This document shows, one piece after another, positions 53,001-62,261 of a stretch of DNA of 64,000 bases. The stretch is from CAZSDU01 sp964429135. GTDB lineage: Bacteria; Bacteroidota; Bacteroidia; Bacteroidales; FEN-979. Numbering within the stretch: the first letter of the stretch is position 1; every line of letters begins with the position of its first letter. The position numbers and the translations under genes are program-made. Location: assembly GCA_964429135.1 (NCBI GenBank), contig CAYSAU010000001.1, positions 186,001-250,000 on the forward strand, written 5' to 3'. The notes under the pieces are model-generated. The model saw nothing but the letters and a program-made list of their open reading frames with translations. It had not been told where the DNA came from and did not search any database.

Positions 53001-53842
53001 ATATTGGCAGTGTAAGTAATATTTGGAGCGGTAGGGGTGAACCTTGCGTAGATGGTCTGCGTAAATGCAGGCGGAGTATAAGTGACATTGACAGTGCTGG
53101 TATAAGGGCCTCCGCTGGTGAGTGATATGCCAAATCCTGCCGGAGCAGTCACGACAATGGGACCTGCAGTCAGGTTGAGCCCAGAAAGCACGTAACTCTG
53201 TTGTGCTGAACTGCTTCCGAAGGGAATATAGCCAAATGCAAGAGCGTTCGGGGTAGCCATCAGGGTTGGATCGGTGGTCAGGATATTGAACTGAATATTT
53301 GGTCGGTAAGTATTTGTAGTGCCTGTTCCGGTCGGTGCTGAATTATCCTGATACCAGTATTCATGCTGGTTTGTAGAGGTTGTCGTATAACGAAAATAGG
53401 GATAAGAAGATGTGCCTCCTCCTGTATAATTGGTTTCACACAATACCAGGAGATTGTTGCTGTTATAGTTAAAATCAGTCACATCAATGGTCACCCAGCC
53501 AGTGGTTGAAAAATTCCGGGTGGCATCATAAACCAGGGTTGCCCCGGCCGTCATGTTGGCCCAAGTATCAGATGCCAAAGTTGTCGCGGTAGTCGTTTTC
53601 AGGTAAATTTTCGTCGGGCAATTGGTGGTCTGAGATGTTGCGACATACCAACTGATGGTGGAGATAGTACCGAAAGTAGTCATTTCAGCAGCCGTGTAAA
53701 TGGAAGCCGATCTTTCAAATCCCCAGTACATACCAAACGGTTGCCTCTGGGAAGAAGTTCCGGTTCCAATGGTAACGATAACTGCGTAAGAGTTACCAGC
53801 CAGCAGGAGAAGTGCAATTAAGAAAGTAAAGATTTTTTTCAT
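50066..53842 (-). CDS. Giant T9SS-secreted protein with GEVED, FN3-like and PKD-like modules
   Basis: From the ATG at 53842 (after the in-frame ATG at 53869) the product is 1258 residues with signal peptide MKKIFTFLIALLLLAGNSYA. An N-terminal domain of about 300 residues (SSQRQPFGMYWGFERSASI) is followed by a GEVED-type domain (IFIDYNQNGLLTDAGEEVYV ... GWGETEDYKV). Two FN3-like domains (VGATMATLNANVNAN, VGATFATLNGNGNAF), five PKD-like modules and a T9SS sorting domain (LISPVPNNGSFKT ... IYTIIFQSVEQRVTKKIIIN) complete it. One PKD module (GPTNMCVNSGYFNYSTQTG) is nearly identical to one in the 2284-residue protein downstream. Confidence 0.87.
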   Translation of the reverse strand: MKKIFTFLIALLLLAGNSYAVIVTIGTGTSSQRQPFGMYWGFERSASIYTAAEMTTFGTISTISWYVATSQTTNCPTKIYLKTTTATTLASDTWANMTAGATLVYDATRNFSTTGWVTIDVTDFNYNSNNLLVLCETNYTGGGTSSYPYFRYTTTSTNQHEYWYQDNSAPTGTGTTNTYRPNIQFNILTTDPTLMATPNALAFGYIPFGSSSAQQSYVLSGLNLTAGPIVVTAPAGFGISLTSGGPYTSTVNVTYTPPAFTQTIYARFTPTAPNITYTANITHAGGSANMNLAVTGTSDLFNSYCTSVATYTGDEEIFNVTVGGINNTSDCSTLAPGPGSINQRYSNYYYSVTPASMGKGSTQNFSVQIGTCGGTYSNAIKIFIDYNQNGLLTDAGEEVYVSPTSTSGAHTETGSFVVPLTATPGYTLMRVVNVETSSPSGILPCGTYGWGETEDYKVAIAAAPDVTTTPATSVGATMATLNANVNANFATTTVTFEYGTMATPPFDHTIVFPMPVTDQNTVVSWVENGLQPNTTYYFRALATNSIGSNNGTILSFTTTMVPPAITTNDATIVGATFATLNGNGNAFNANTTVSFEYGTTMGGPYPSTTPATPGTLSGHTPTNFSATATGLIINTNYYYRAKGVNAAGTTYGLEKTFYTTCVVPPNPGAISGPTGVCKNGTDYVYSVAMVPYGFIYEWIFPAGFTITSFPNSNEVTVSVSGTAVSGTVSVRAVSDCGAPSAYSTKAVTVNNLPVPTVSGNSPVCQYVSNAYSTQAGNSTYVWSVSPDGTITPTSNPEVVNVVWNAAGPKTVNVIYTNPTTGCTAATPGTKAVTVNASPVPTITGPTNMCVNSGYFNYSTQTGKTNYVWTVSSGGSITGGQGTSQIEVTWNTPGAQTVTVNYSDGNTCSAPQPTVYDVAVDGIPGAAGPISGPSNVCYGSTGAVYSVAPIANAAYYVWSLPAGASIVSGEGTNTITVDFALTAVSGNITVYGNSLCGNGSLSPSFPIVVNQIPGPAGIITGPTSVCEESVGVEYSVPTIAGATEYVWTLPAGAVIIGGAHTANITVVFTMGASSGNISVLGRNLCGDGAASPDLLLTVFPTPGAPEITVNGDLLSSNTAEGNQWYYNGAMIYGATGQTQLAQYSGWYWDVVTKNGCSSDTSNNIYVIVTGMPEQSASNILISPVPNNGSFKTTILSSVEQTFDIMVYNQLGVLIFESQDNRVNGRFEKNIDLRPLPSGIYTIIFQSVEQRVTKKIIINN

Positions 53843-53980
53843 AAAATTAAGGTTTAGGTTATTAATCAATATTAATGACAGATATATAGAGGGTTAGATC
53901 ATCATAAACCACAACTAATCCAAACATCTATTTTTTAAAGTAAATAATAGAATGTCAAGTTCTAAATACAATAATGACTT

Positions 53981-53988
53981 CAAATATA
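53981..53988 (-). promoter_or_regulatory. -7 box upstream of the 1258-residue T9SS gene
   Basis: On the minus strand TATATTTG matches TAnnTTTG, 138 bases before the ATG. The gap 53843-54071 is AT-rich and holds no gene. No good -33 element was seen. Confidence 0.3.
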
Positions 53989-54071
53989 CAAAGAAATTTA
54001 TGACATTAGTATTTTCGAAAGAACTAAATGTATGCATCATTTTTTTTTAGCAAACATGGAATTACAGAAAT

Positions 54072-55040
54072 TTAACAGTATCCTGAATTCACAAGGTACC
54101 CCTGTACATATTCTTCAATCCCGGCTTCTAAATTAAAAAATGGTTTTGAATATCCAATGGAAAATAATTTATCCATTTTTGCTTCCGTGAAGTACTGGTA
54201 TTTATCCCGGATATCTGCCGGGGTATCGATAAATTCAATTTCCGGGCTAAGGTTAAGGGAAGAAAAAACCGCATTGACAAGGTTGATGAATGTCCTGGCT
54301 TTTCCCGTACCCAGATTGTAAATTCCCGAATCTTTCTGATGATTCATCAGAAACCAGATTACATCGATCACGTCCTTTACATAAATGAAATCTCGGAGTT
54401 GTCCGCCATCTTTGAAATCTGGGTTATGGGAGCGGAACAATCGCACAGATGCAGTGTCCTGAATCTGATTAAATGAATGATACACCACGCTGGCCATTCT
54501 TCCTTTGTGGTATTCATTGGGACCGAATACGTTAAAAAATTTTAATCCATACCAAGCCGGGGGACAATTTTCTTGTTGTACGACCCATTTATCGAATTCA
54601 TTTTTCGAAATGCCATACGGATTCAGGGGATTCAGCTTTAACGAAAGTGCAGGATCCTGATCATCATAGCCCAGGCTTCCATCTCCATAAGTAGCAGCGC
54701 TTGAAGCATAAATCAGAGGAATGTGATTACGGGTGCAGAAATTCCATACCGATTTACTGAAGTTCAGATTCAATTCCTCGAAGATGGTCAGGTTGAATTC
54801 CGTGGTATCGGTACGAGCCCCGATATGAAAGATAAAGTCAATATCATGATTATGTTTCTGGAGCCACTTGAAAAAATCCCTGCGATCCACCAGCTCACGG
54901 TAAACTTTATGGATATAGTTGTTTTTTTTCGAAGCATGGCTGAAATCATCCACCAGGACGATATCCTTTAGTCCTTTGTTATTCAGTTTGCTGACCAGAC
55001 AACTTCCGATGAACCCGGCAGCTCCGGTGACGATGATCAT
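54072..55040 (-). CDS. hldD: ADP-L-glycero-D-manno-heptose 6-epimerase
   Basis: This 322-residue short-chain dehydrogenase/reductase epimerises ADP-D,D-heptose to the L,D form used in the LPS inner core. The NADP-binding motif is VTGAAGFIGS, HIGARTDTTE follows, and the catalytic Tyr-Lys pair is in NPYGISKNEFDKW. GLKFFNVFGPNEYHKGRMASV is diagnostic of the heptose epimerase subgroup. It is a single gene between two giant T9SS genes; a -7 box lies 25 bases upstream. Confidence 0.95.
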   Translation of the reverse strand: MIIVTGAAGFIGSCLVSKLNNKGLKDIVLVDDFSHASKKNNYIHKVYRELVDRRDFFKWLQKHNHDIDFIFHIGARTDTTEFNLTIFEELNLNFSKSVWNFCTRNHIPLIYASSAATYGDGSLGYDDQDPALSLKLNPLNPYGISKNEFDKWVVQQENCPPAWYGLKFFNVFGPNEYHKGRMASVVYHSFNQIQDTASVRLFRSHNPDFKDGGQLRDFIYVKDVIDVIWFLMNHQKDSGIYNLGTGKARTFINLVNAVFSSLNLSPEIEFIDTPADIRDKYQYFTEAKMDKLFSIGYSKPFFNLEAGIEEYVQGYLVNSGYC

Positions 55041-55064
55041 AAGATTGTTTTATTGAGGCAGGAG

Positions 55065-55072
55065 CAAAGATA
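55065..55072 (-). promoter_or_regulatory. -7 box of the hldD gene
   Basis: On the minus strand TATCTTTG matches TAnnTTTG, 24 bases before the ATG. No -33 element at usual spacing. Confidence 0.4.
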
Positions 55073-55174
55073 AAGAAAAGCAATAAAATTATCACATAAC
55101 AAAATGATAAAATAACAGGGTAACAATTGACAGGCTGGAATGAAAGGCAGAAAAGAGGGGGGTAACATCACCGG

Positions 55175-55208
55175 CCTTCTCCCCTCTGAAAAGGCAGAGG
55201 GGAGAAGG
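55175..55208. repeat. Perfect 14-bp inverted repeat downstream of the 2284-residue gene
   Basis: CCTTCTCCCCTCTG and CAGAGGGGAGAAGG flank a 6-base loop. There is no T-run on the minus strand, so it resembles an intergenic palindrome more than an intrinsic terminator, though it may stabilise the mRNA 3' end. Confidence 0.65.
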
Positions 55209-55224
55209 GGTGAAGTTATCATGC

Positions 55225-58200
55225 TTATTTATTAATGAGCACTTTTTTGGTCACCTGATGGTTGTTGCTCTGGAAAACAACGGTGTAGATACCGTTTCCA
55301 GCTTTTCTCAGGTCGATGGTTTGTTGTACATTTCCGTTAACTTCCACATCACGCAACTCGAAGATATTTTGTCCGAGATTGTTATAAATCGTGATGTTGA
55401 ATTTTTCAAGGCTTGTAGAGGACATTGAGACGGTGAACCTGCCATCATTAGGTGATGGGAAGATGTTGAAGTTACCGCCCTGCAGTTCCTGTTGTCCAGT
55501 AACCAGGATATATTCACGGTTGGAAGGATTAGAACTACAGCCACCAATCGTAACAACTGTCCAATACCAGCCGGTTTCCGTAGCTATATAAACCTGGCCT
55601 GTGGCTCCTGAAATGGGAGTTCCGGTACCGGTTTCAGTAGGTGAGAAGTACCATTGGTTTCCGGTGGGTGCACTGCTGTTCAGTGTAATGTCCATGGAGG
55701 TGACCAAAGGTGTGGCGGGTTTTGGTGTAACAGTGACAGCAAAGGGAGCTGAAGGAGTACCATTGCCGCAAAGGTTATTTCCCTGGGCAGTAATATTCCC
55801 GGAGGAAGCATTGTCGGCAAAATCAACGGTGATGCTGTTGGTGTTAAAGCCAGTAGCGATGGTAACGCCGGCAGGCAGGTTCCACACATACGATACTGCA
55901 TTGGCAACGGGGGCAATGGAATAAGCAATTCCCAGAGCGCCACCGCAGACTGTAGAGGTACCTGTAATATTTCCTGCAGTGCCTGGTAACGGATCAACGG
56001 TCACAGCAAGTGAGGCCGGTGTGAGGGCGTAGCATCCATTGGCATTGGCATAATTCACGGTGACGGTCTGGGCGCCGGCTGTATTCCAGGTGACCTGGAT
56101 TTGGCTTGTACCCTGTCCGAAGGTGATGGTGCCTCCGGCTGAAACGGTCCATACATAGCCGGTCATTCCACCCTGGGTGTAATAATCGAAATAACCTGAA
56201 TTAACACACATAGTGGTAGGCCCGGTAATGGTCGGAACCGGAGCAGCGTTCACAGTGACTGCATAAGAAGTGGGGGTAGGAGCGGTACAACCGTTACCAT
56301 TGATGTAATTCACGGTGACGGTCTGGGCTCCTGTGCTATTCCACTGTACGGTGATGGCATTGGTGCCTGCACCTGCAGTGATGGCGCCTCCGGCAGAAAC
56401 GGTCCATACATAACCAGTCATTCCTGTTTCAGTGTTATAAACATTGGTATTGGTACCCTGGCAAGCTGAGGCTGGCCCCATGATCGTGGGAACAGGCAGT
56501 GGGTTAACGACGACTGCAAGACTTGATGGGGTTCCGTCTCCGCAAGGACCGGTACCGTAAACTGAAACATTGCCTGAATTAGCACCAAAAGTTACCGTGA
56601 TGCTGTTGGTATTGGCGCCGGCAGTGATGACGGCACCTGTGGGTACTCCCCAAACATAACCGACAGCATTGGTAATCGGAGCAACAGTATAAACAATGCC
56701 GGTACTGTTCGTACAAACGCTGGTAGATCCTGTAATCGGACCAGCAGGTCCTACTGGCGGACAACCGCTCAGGAAGGTCTGGTCAGCGCCATAGGTAGTT
56801 CCACCGGCATTCACTCCAACACAACGGAAGTGATAAGTGGTGTTGGTCAATAATCCTGTCAGGTTGGCAGAAACTGCGGTGGCAACATTACCGGTTACAG
56901 GTGAGGGTACACCGGGAACTGCGGGTAATTCATAAGCCAGGGTCAGACCGTATTGGAAGGTTACTGTGGTAGAAGCATTGAGGGCAGTAACGCTGCCGTT
57001 CAGGGTAGCAGAAGTGGTACCGATGCCGGAAGCCGGGTTGGTGACTACAATCGGAGGTGCTGCTGCCGTGGTAAAGGTCATGTCGTTGCCATTGGATGTT
57101 CCGCCAGAGTTGGTACCGACAATACGGTAATGATAAAGGGTATTGGGTTGCAAGCCGGAGATAGCAGCGCTGCAAGGAGTAACGCTTGTTCCCGTCACAG
57201 TCGGAGGTACACCAGCGGCAAATGAACCATATAAGGTAGTTGGTCCATATTCGAAAGTAACCGCAGTGGAGGCATCATTGGCATTGACGGTTCCGTTGAG
57301 TGTGGCTGCAGTAGTGTTAACTCCTGTTGCTGCCGTGGTAACCACCGTTGGCGGAAGAGCCGGTGTTGTAAAGGTCAGATCCGAACCATAAGCTGTAATG
57401 GAAGCGTGTACCGCACGTGCCCTGAAGTGATAGGTCGTATTGGGCAACAGACTTGCGATGGCAAGGGAAATAGGTGTGGTGGTGGATCCTGAAACAGTAG
57501 CGGGAACGCCGGCCAGACTGGTTCCATATGCATTGGTTAATCCATAATCAAACCAGGTGTTCATGGTAAGGCCATTTGCCATCACCGTCCCGTTGAGGGT
57601 AGCGGTATTGGCTGTCAGTGCGGAAGCTGCAAGGGTCACTACGACGGGATCGGGAGCATATTCATAGGCGCCCATATCCGGAGGGTTGGAACGGTTGACA
57701 CCAACGATATCCTGAAGTACCTGCGGCAGGTAAACCCCTGCATTGTTCATCAGGGTAGTGGTTGGCAGCAGATTGGTCGTGGAAGTAAACAATGGATCGT
57801 TGTTCAGGGAGTTGACATCCTGTCCCGTGGCAATTTTCCAGGCAGCCAAAGTAGTGACATCTGCTCCCTGATAACCTAAAACGCCCGGAGTTCCGGAAAC
57901 ATAGTAGTCGTTATAGTTAATGGGGACAAAAGCAGTATTGGCTGAGGCATTGTAAATGGCATAGGATTTATCGGTGGTGCTGGCAGTGTTGTCGAAAGTA
58001 TTCATCAGCATATTGTTCCGGACATCGATGTTTGTGGCTGGACTTCCTAGATAGAGCGCGGTGGATATGGTCGCTGCACTATAACCGGCATAAGATCCTG
58101 ACAAGTAAACGGAATTGTTGTAGATATTTACATTTCCCGTGGCTCCGTCAGTGCCGATACCGATACCCCAGTATGTCTGGCTTGCATCGCCGGTACATTT

Positions 58201-61200
58201 AACATCATATACGACATTATTTATCAAGCTTACAGCGCTTGAAGCCAATCCGGTAGCAACATAAATCCCTCTGGCACCATATCCTCCTGTATTACTGTTG
58301 AGGATGCTTCCTACTTCATTGTTCTCGACCCTTACACCTGACATGGTTGAAAAGACATATATCCCATAAGGTTGGGTGGAGCCTGAAGTTGAAAGACCGG
58401 TAATTTTGTTATTTAGGATGTTAATATTTGCATTGAGGATGCCTGTTGAGACAACAATGCCTCTGGCAGAATAAGAACTGGTTCCGGTATAGGCTAAGTT
58501 TGAAATAACATTTCCGGAAATAACTCCGTTCTTAGTGTCGGTAGCAAACCAAATACCGGTGGGTAAGAAGGTGTAACTACCCTGAGTAATATTCCCGATT
58601 ATATTATCGCTTACGGTAATACCATCAACTCCCTGAGCATAAACTCCGTTGCCTAAAAGGGCATCAGCGCCAGTGGAATTCATGAGGTTCCCCGTGATCA
58701 GGGTTCCGCTTCCATTACCGGGTGCTGTCGCAGCAACGCAGAAAATGGCATAGTATGCTTTCCGGATGCTGTTATTCTGAATGGTGATGTTGTTGAAATA
58801 ACCCGCTCCGCCTGCAGCATCTCTCACTACCACAGCGGTAGAGGTATTCACGCCATTAACAATAATAGTATTTTTCAGGATGACATCGGTAATTGGGGTT
58901 GTTCCGTTTGATCCGATGAAAACAACCTGGGGGGAAGTGGCAGAAGTATTGGTGATGGTCAAATCCTGTGTTGTCCCGGAAGGAGTGTTAGAACCGTCTA
59001 TTATCGTAAAGCTATTTAAGATAGCAATTACCGGACCGCTTGGTGAATCACCGGAAATGGCCGCAGTGACTCCGGTGTTTGGCTTAATCGTGAGGGTATT
59101 CACAGCGCTGGAACCGGGGTTGGCATCAACAATGATGGGGAAAGTTTCTCCGGCTGAGCTGTAGGTGGAAAGAATGGTCCATACCACCGGGCAGGTCATT
59201 TCACTGTTGTTCAGTGCTGTGGCTGCTTCGGTAAGGGTGGCATAATCCCCTCCTGTACCTATGGTTTTGTTCCCGCATATCGTTCCGACAATGGTGTAGG
59301 AATTAGGAGTAGTCGGAGGTGTGCTGCAGGCCGGTGGGTTGGCCGTAAACCCTGCTGCTCCAGCAGCCGGATTGGCGCCGATATTCGGGGGTGCAACAAC
59401 GTCCTGTGCAACGATATAATAGGAGATAACATCATTTAAAGCAGCACCTCCTCCAAAAGTAAAGGTATAAGTGCTTCCGCTTACCCAGCTTGCAGGAACG
59501 CTGTTCCAGGTACCGGTATTGATCCTCCAGTATAACCTTGGCATGCCCGGCAAGGTGGTTGGAACGCCGGTCTGGTCGGTGATGGTGGTGGTCAATGTCC
59601 TTGCTGACAGCGAAGAAGTATTTAAGAATGGAGTATAACTGATCACCGGTGGTGAAATATCCAGCAACAGTCCGGCAAATTCATCTGCGCCGATATCAGG
59701 GGCAGAAGCGGGCGAAAGGGGATTGTCAGGATAACCTGCGTTGGGATAACGGGCATGGTTGTCATAATCAAAGGTGATGGCCGGTGTGGATACAACAGAA
59801 CCGCCGCTTTCGCACTGAGTCGGAACGGTAGTCTGGAGGTGAAGGTCATAAGGTGTAGTCGCAACATTGACAAAGGGAGGCATTTCTGTTATAGAGGATG
59901 CATCCCTGGGTGAAACCAAAGTTTTAAAACCAGCCATTGTCGGAATGCTGTTGGTCCCGTCATAGAAGATCAGGTTGTTGGCGCTGGGAGTTCCGGCATA
60001 GAAATCGTTGTTATTTGATGTTGCCGTGTAGGAAGTAAGGGTGGTAGAACTTCTGCGGTAAGCGGCAGCGATGTAAGTCCCACTTCCCGGAGCCGTGGAA
60101 AGGTTGATCGCGATGTTGTTCCGGAGCTCTGATGCGGTACCCGTAGCGATGTAAATGGCATCAGAATAGAACGTGGTGGTAGAGCTGTTGGTGCAATTCA
60201 GATAGATCGTATTGTAATAAAGGTTTACCGTGGTGCCTGAAGCGACATAGATTCCATGAAGACCGCTGGTGTTGTTGGAAGCAGGTGTCTTCAGATCGCT
60301 GATATAGTTGTTGTGAATATATGCTGTTGTAGGAGAAGTGACGTACATCCCGTAATAATAACCGGATGTTCCGGCCATGGATACGTTATACAACTTATTT
60401 TTATACACATTGAATATGCCGGCGCCTCCGAAATAATACCCGTAACCGTAACCATAACCGGTGGCGCTGCTTACGGTGAGATTGTACAGGTTATTGGAAT
60501 AAATATTTCCCATGTAATAGCCATAGATGCCATAGATATAGCCATATCCTGAAGAGGAGTTGGTGATGGTCAGGTCATGGACATTATTGTTATAAAGGGC
60601 ATTGGTATTGACGCCGGTGGAGGCAGGATAGGAATAAATCCCGTACACTGCTGAGGCTGAGGTGTAAGAGGTAGTAACCGACTGATTGAAAATCGTGTTA
60701 TTATAAACCATTTGTGAAGTAGCCGAGTTGGAGCAATAAAGGCTGTAAATGTAAGCAGAGTAACCCGTTATTGCGGTCACGGCATTTCCGCTGATGGTAT
60801 TGTCATGGATGGAAGTATTGCCGCTACCTACCACGTATAATCCGTAGATGTAACAAGTGGCCGCATTGCCTGTCCGCTGGTTGTTTGTGACGGTATTGTT
60901 ATAGACATTACAAGTACCTCCGCTAACAGAAGTGGTATAAGCGAGATAAGTATAGCCACTTCCTCCTATTACATTGTTATTCACCGTATTCCCGTAGAAA
61001 TTGATTGTGAACGCGGTGGCTGCATTATAAATTCCGTAAAAATAGGCGGAAGTAGCGGTAGGATAGGTACAGTTCTGCACCGTATTGCTATAAATATTCA
61101 GGGTATTGGTGGTACCGCTTGTCCCTATCCCGGAATTATAAATTCCATAGATGTATCCGGTCGTTCCAGCACTGGTTAGGGTGAGGGTGTTGTTGTAGAT

Positions 61201-62079
61201 ACTAGCATTGGCATTGTTGGCGGTAGCTCCGTAGATGCCATAAAGGGCTCCGGTGGAACCTGTACCTCCGTTGATGCTGCTTTTGGCAACGGTCAGGTTA
61301 TTCTGATAAGCCACATAAATAACATAAGCAGTGGATGATCCTCCGGCAAAGTTTGTAAAGGTATTTCCTGTTACAGACCCGATGTCATTGTTCTGGTCAT
61401 AATATGTATAAGGGCTGGCATCTGCTCGTCCGTACAAATAAATCCCGTTGTAGCAACTGGTGATGGTGTTCCCGTAAAATTTATTGTTGGAATTCTGTCC
61501 GGCAACATCGGTGACCGTCAATTGTGTAGTGGCCGTGGTAGTGTGGTTGTTTGAATAGATTCCGTAAGTGGCCGTGTAGGTCTGCAGGAGAGTAATGGTA
61601 CAATTTTTAATGGTAATATTTTGGGAACCCTGAGTACCCGAAACTTTCAGCAGGGCATATCCCCATTCCATTTCTGTTGTGGCGGTAGTATTCAGAACGT
61701 TTTCCGCAACGTCGATACCATCAAAAGTAATGTATTTCACCCCATTGAAACAGATGATGGCATCCAGGGTTCCGGTTCCTACCCCGGCGGTGATCTTGGG
61801 GTTGTTACCTACACCGGATTTCTGAAAAATGATCTGGTTCGCTGAAGTGCCGGTATTGGTCGTGATATAGCCGGCAGTCGGCGTGGTAAATGTTTCGACA
61901 TGGTTCGCGGCGACATTGAAGGTCACCCCTCCCGCTCCGACACCCTGGGCATTCAGGGCTGTAATGGCGGCTTCGATCGTGGCATAGCTCCCGGGAATGG
62001 TTTTCACCCCGGTCAACTGTGCCCATGAAATACTGCTCAACATGAAAGCAGCAATCACTAGAAGTACAATTTTTCTCAT
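55225..62079 (-). CDS. Giant T9SS-secreted beta-helix protein (2284 residues)
   Basis: Signal peptide MRKIVLLVIAAFMLSSISWA. Residues 20-700 or so are a right-handed parallel beta-helix built of repeats such as NTTLYNNxVxNCT and YIYGIYNSG, often called right-handed beta-helix or pectate-lyase-like. A second helix region lies at about 950-1480. Three FN3-like modules (TANTATLNGTV, TTAATLNGTVNAN, TTSATLNGSVTAL), four PKD-like modules and a T9SS sorting domain (IFPSPNDGRFTVS ... IYTVVFQSNNHQVTKKVLIN) follow. Such proteins are cell-surface or secreted; glycan binding or cleavage is possible, but no catalytic residues are recognised. The gene stands alone, with 181 bases of AT-rich sequence upstream. 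Confidence 0.87.
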   Translation of the reverse strand: MRKIVLLVIAAFMLSSISWAQLTGVKTIPGSYATIEAAITALNAQGVGAGGVTFNVAANHVETFTTPTAGYITTNTGTSANQIIFQKSGVGNNPKITAGVGTGTLDAIICFNGVKYITFDGIDVAENVLNTTATTEMEWGYALLKVSGTQGSQNITIKNCTITLLQTYTATYGIYSNNHTTTATTQLTVTDVAGQNSNNKFYGNTITSCYNGIYLYGRADASPYTYYDQNNDIGSVTGNTFTNFAGGSSTAYVIYVAYQNNLTVAKSSINGGTGSTGALYGIYGATANNANASIYNNTLTLTSAGTTGYIYGIYNSGIGTSGTTNTLNIYSNTVQNCTYPTATSAYFYGIYNAATAFTINFYGNTVNNNVIGGSGYTYLAYTTSVSGGTCNVYNNTVTNNQRTGNAATCYIYGLYVVGSGNTSIHDNTISGNAVTAITGYSAYIYSLYCSNSATSQMVYNNTIFNQSVTTSYTSASAVYGIYSYPASTGVNTNALYNNNVHDLTITNSSSGYGYIYGIYGYYMGNIYSNNLYNLTVSSATGYGYGYGYYFGGAGIFNVYKNKLYNVSMAGTSGYYYGMYVTSPTTAYIHNNYISDLKTPASNNTSGLHGIYVASGTTVNLYYNTIYLNCTNSSTTTFYSDAIYIATGTASELRNNIAINLSTAPGSGTYIAAAYRRSSTTLTSYTATSNNNDFYAGTPSANNLIFYDGTNSIPTMAGFKTLVSPRDASSITEMPPFVNVATTPYDLHLQTTVPTQCESGGSVVSTPAITFDYDNHARYPNAGYPDNPLSPASAPDIGADEFAGLLLDISPPVISYTPFLNTSSLSARTLTTTITDQTGVPTTLPGMPRLYWRINTGTWNSVPASWVSGSTYTFTFGGGAALNDVISYYIVAQDVVAPPNIGANPAAGAAGFTANPPACSTPPTTPNSYTIVGTICGNKTIGTGGDYATLTEAATALNNSEMTCPVVWTILSTYSSAGETFPIIVDANPGSSAVNTLTIKPNTGVTAAISGDSPSGPVIAILNSFTIIDGSNTPSGTTQDLTITNTSATSPQVVFIGSNGTTPITDVILKNTIIVNGVNTSTAVVVRDAAGGAGYFNNITIQNNSIRKAYYAIFCVAATAPGNGSGTLITGNLMNSTGADALLGNGVYAQGVDGITVSDNIIGNITQGSYTFLPTGIWFATDTKNGVISGNVISNLAYTGTSSYSARGIVVSTGILNANINILNNKITGLSTSGSTQPYGIYVFSTMSGVRVENNEVGSILNSNTGGYGARGIYVATGLASSAVSLINNVVYDVKCTGDASQTYWGIGIGTDGATGNVNIYNNSVYLSGSYAGYSAATISTALYLGSPATNIDVRNNMLMNTFDNTASTTDKSYAIYNASANTAFVPINYNDYYVSGTPGVLGYQGADVTTLAAWKIATGQDVNSLNNDPLFTSTTNLLPTTTLMNNAGVYLPQVLQDIVGVNRSNPPDMGAYEYAPDPVVVTLAASALTANTATLNGTVMANGLTMNTWFDYGLTNAYGTSLAGVPATVSGSTTTPISLAIASLLPNTTYHFRARAVHASITAYGSDLTFTTPALPPTVVTTAATGVNTTAATLNGTVNANDASTAVTFEYGPTTLYGSFAAGVPPTVTGTSVTPCSAAISGLQPNTLYHYRIVGTNSGGTSNGNDMTFTTAAAPPIVVTNPASGIGTTSATLNGSVTALNASTTVTFQYGLTLAYELPAVPGVPSPVTGNVATAVSANLTGLLTNTTYHFRCVGVNAGGTTYGADQTFLSGCPPVGPAGPITGSTSVCTNSTGIVYTVAPITNAVGYVWGVPTGAVITAGANTNSITVTFGANSGNVSVYGTGPCGDGTPSSLAVVVNPLPVPTIMGPASACQGTNTNVYNTETGMTGYVWTVSAGGAITAGAGTNAITVQWNSTGAQTVTVNYINGNGCTAPTPTSYAVTVNAAPVPTITGPTTMCVNSGYFDYYTQGGMTGYVWTVSAGGTITFGQGTSQIQVTWNTAGAQTVTVNYANANGCYALTPASLAVTVDPLPGTAGNITGTSTVCGGALGIAYSIAPVANAVSYVWNLPAGVTIATGFNTNSITVDFADNASSGNITAQGNNLCGNGTPSAPFAVTVTPKPATPLVTSMDITLNSSAPTGNQWYFSPTETGTGTPISGATGQVYIATETGWYWTVVTIGGCSSNPSNREYILVTGQQELQGGNFNIFPSPNDGRFTVSMSSTSLEKFNITIYNNLGQNIFELRDVEVNGNVQQTIDLRKAGNGIYTVVFQSNNHQVTKKVLINK

Positions 62080-62261
62080 GATTTGTTTTGTTAATTAATA
62101 ATTACTCATTCTTGGTTTTAATATTTATGATTAATTTTTTTAGAATATGTATGAATTTTTGTCATCCGAGAAGAAATAATGTAAAATGCACTGTAAAGTT
62201 AATAATATATTTTTTCGATTGACAAAATTTAATTTTTTTTTTAAGGAGATCAGTCACCAGG

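Noticed and set aside
59643..59873. Several overlapping frames antisense to the giant T9SS genes
   Set aside because: Low-complexity Thr/Gly/Asn-rich coding sequence leaves the other frames open; none has a start, signal or recognisable domain.
62080..62261. Promoter TTTG-N-TAACTTTA upstream of the 2284-residue gene
   Set aside because: The -7 candidate ends in A instead of the conserved G and the region is very AT-rich, so the match is not convincing.
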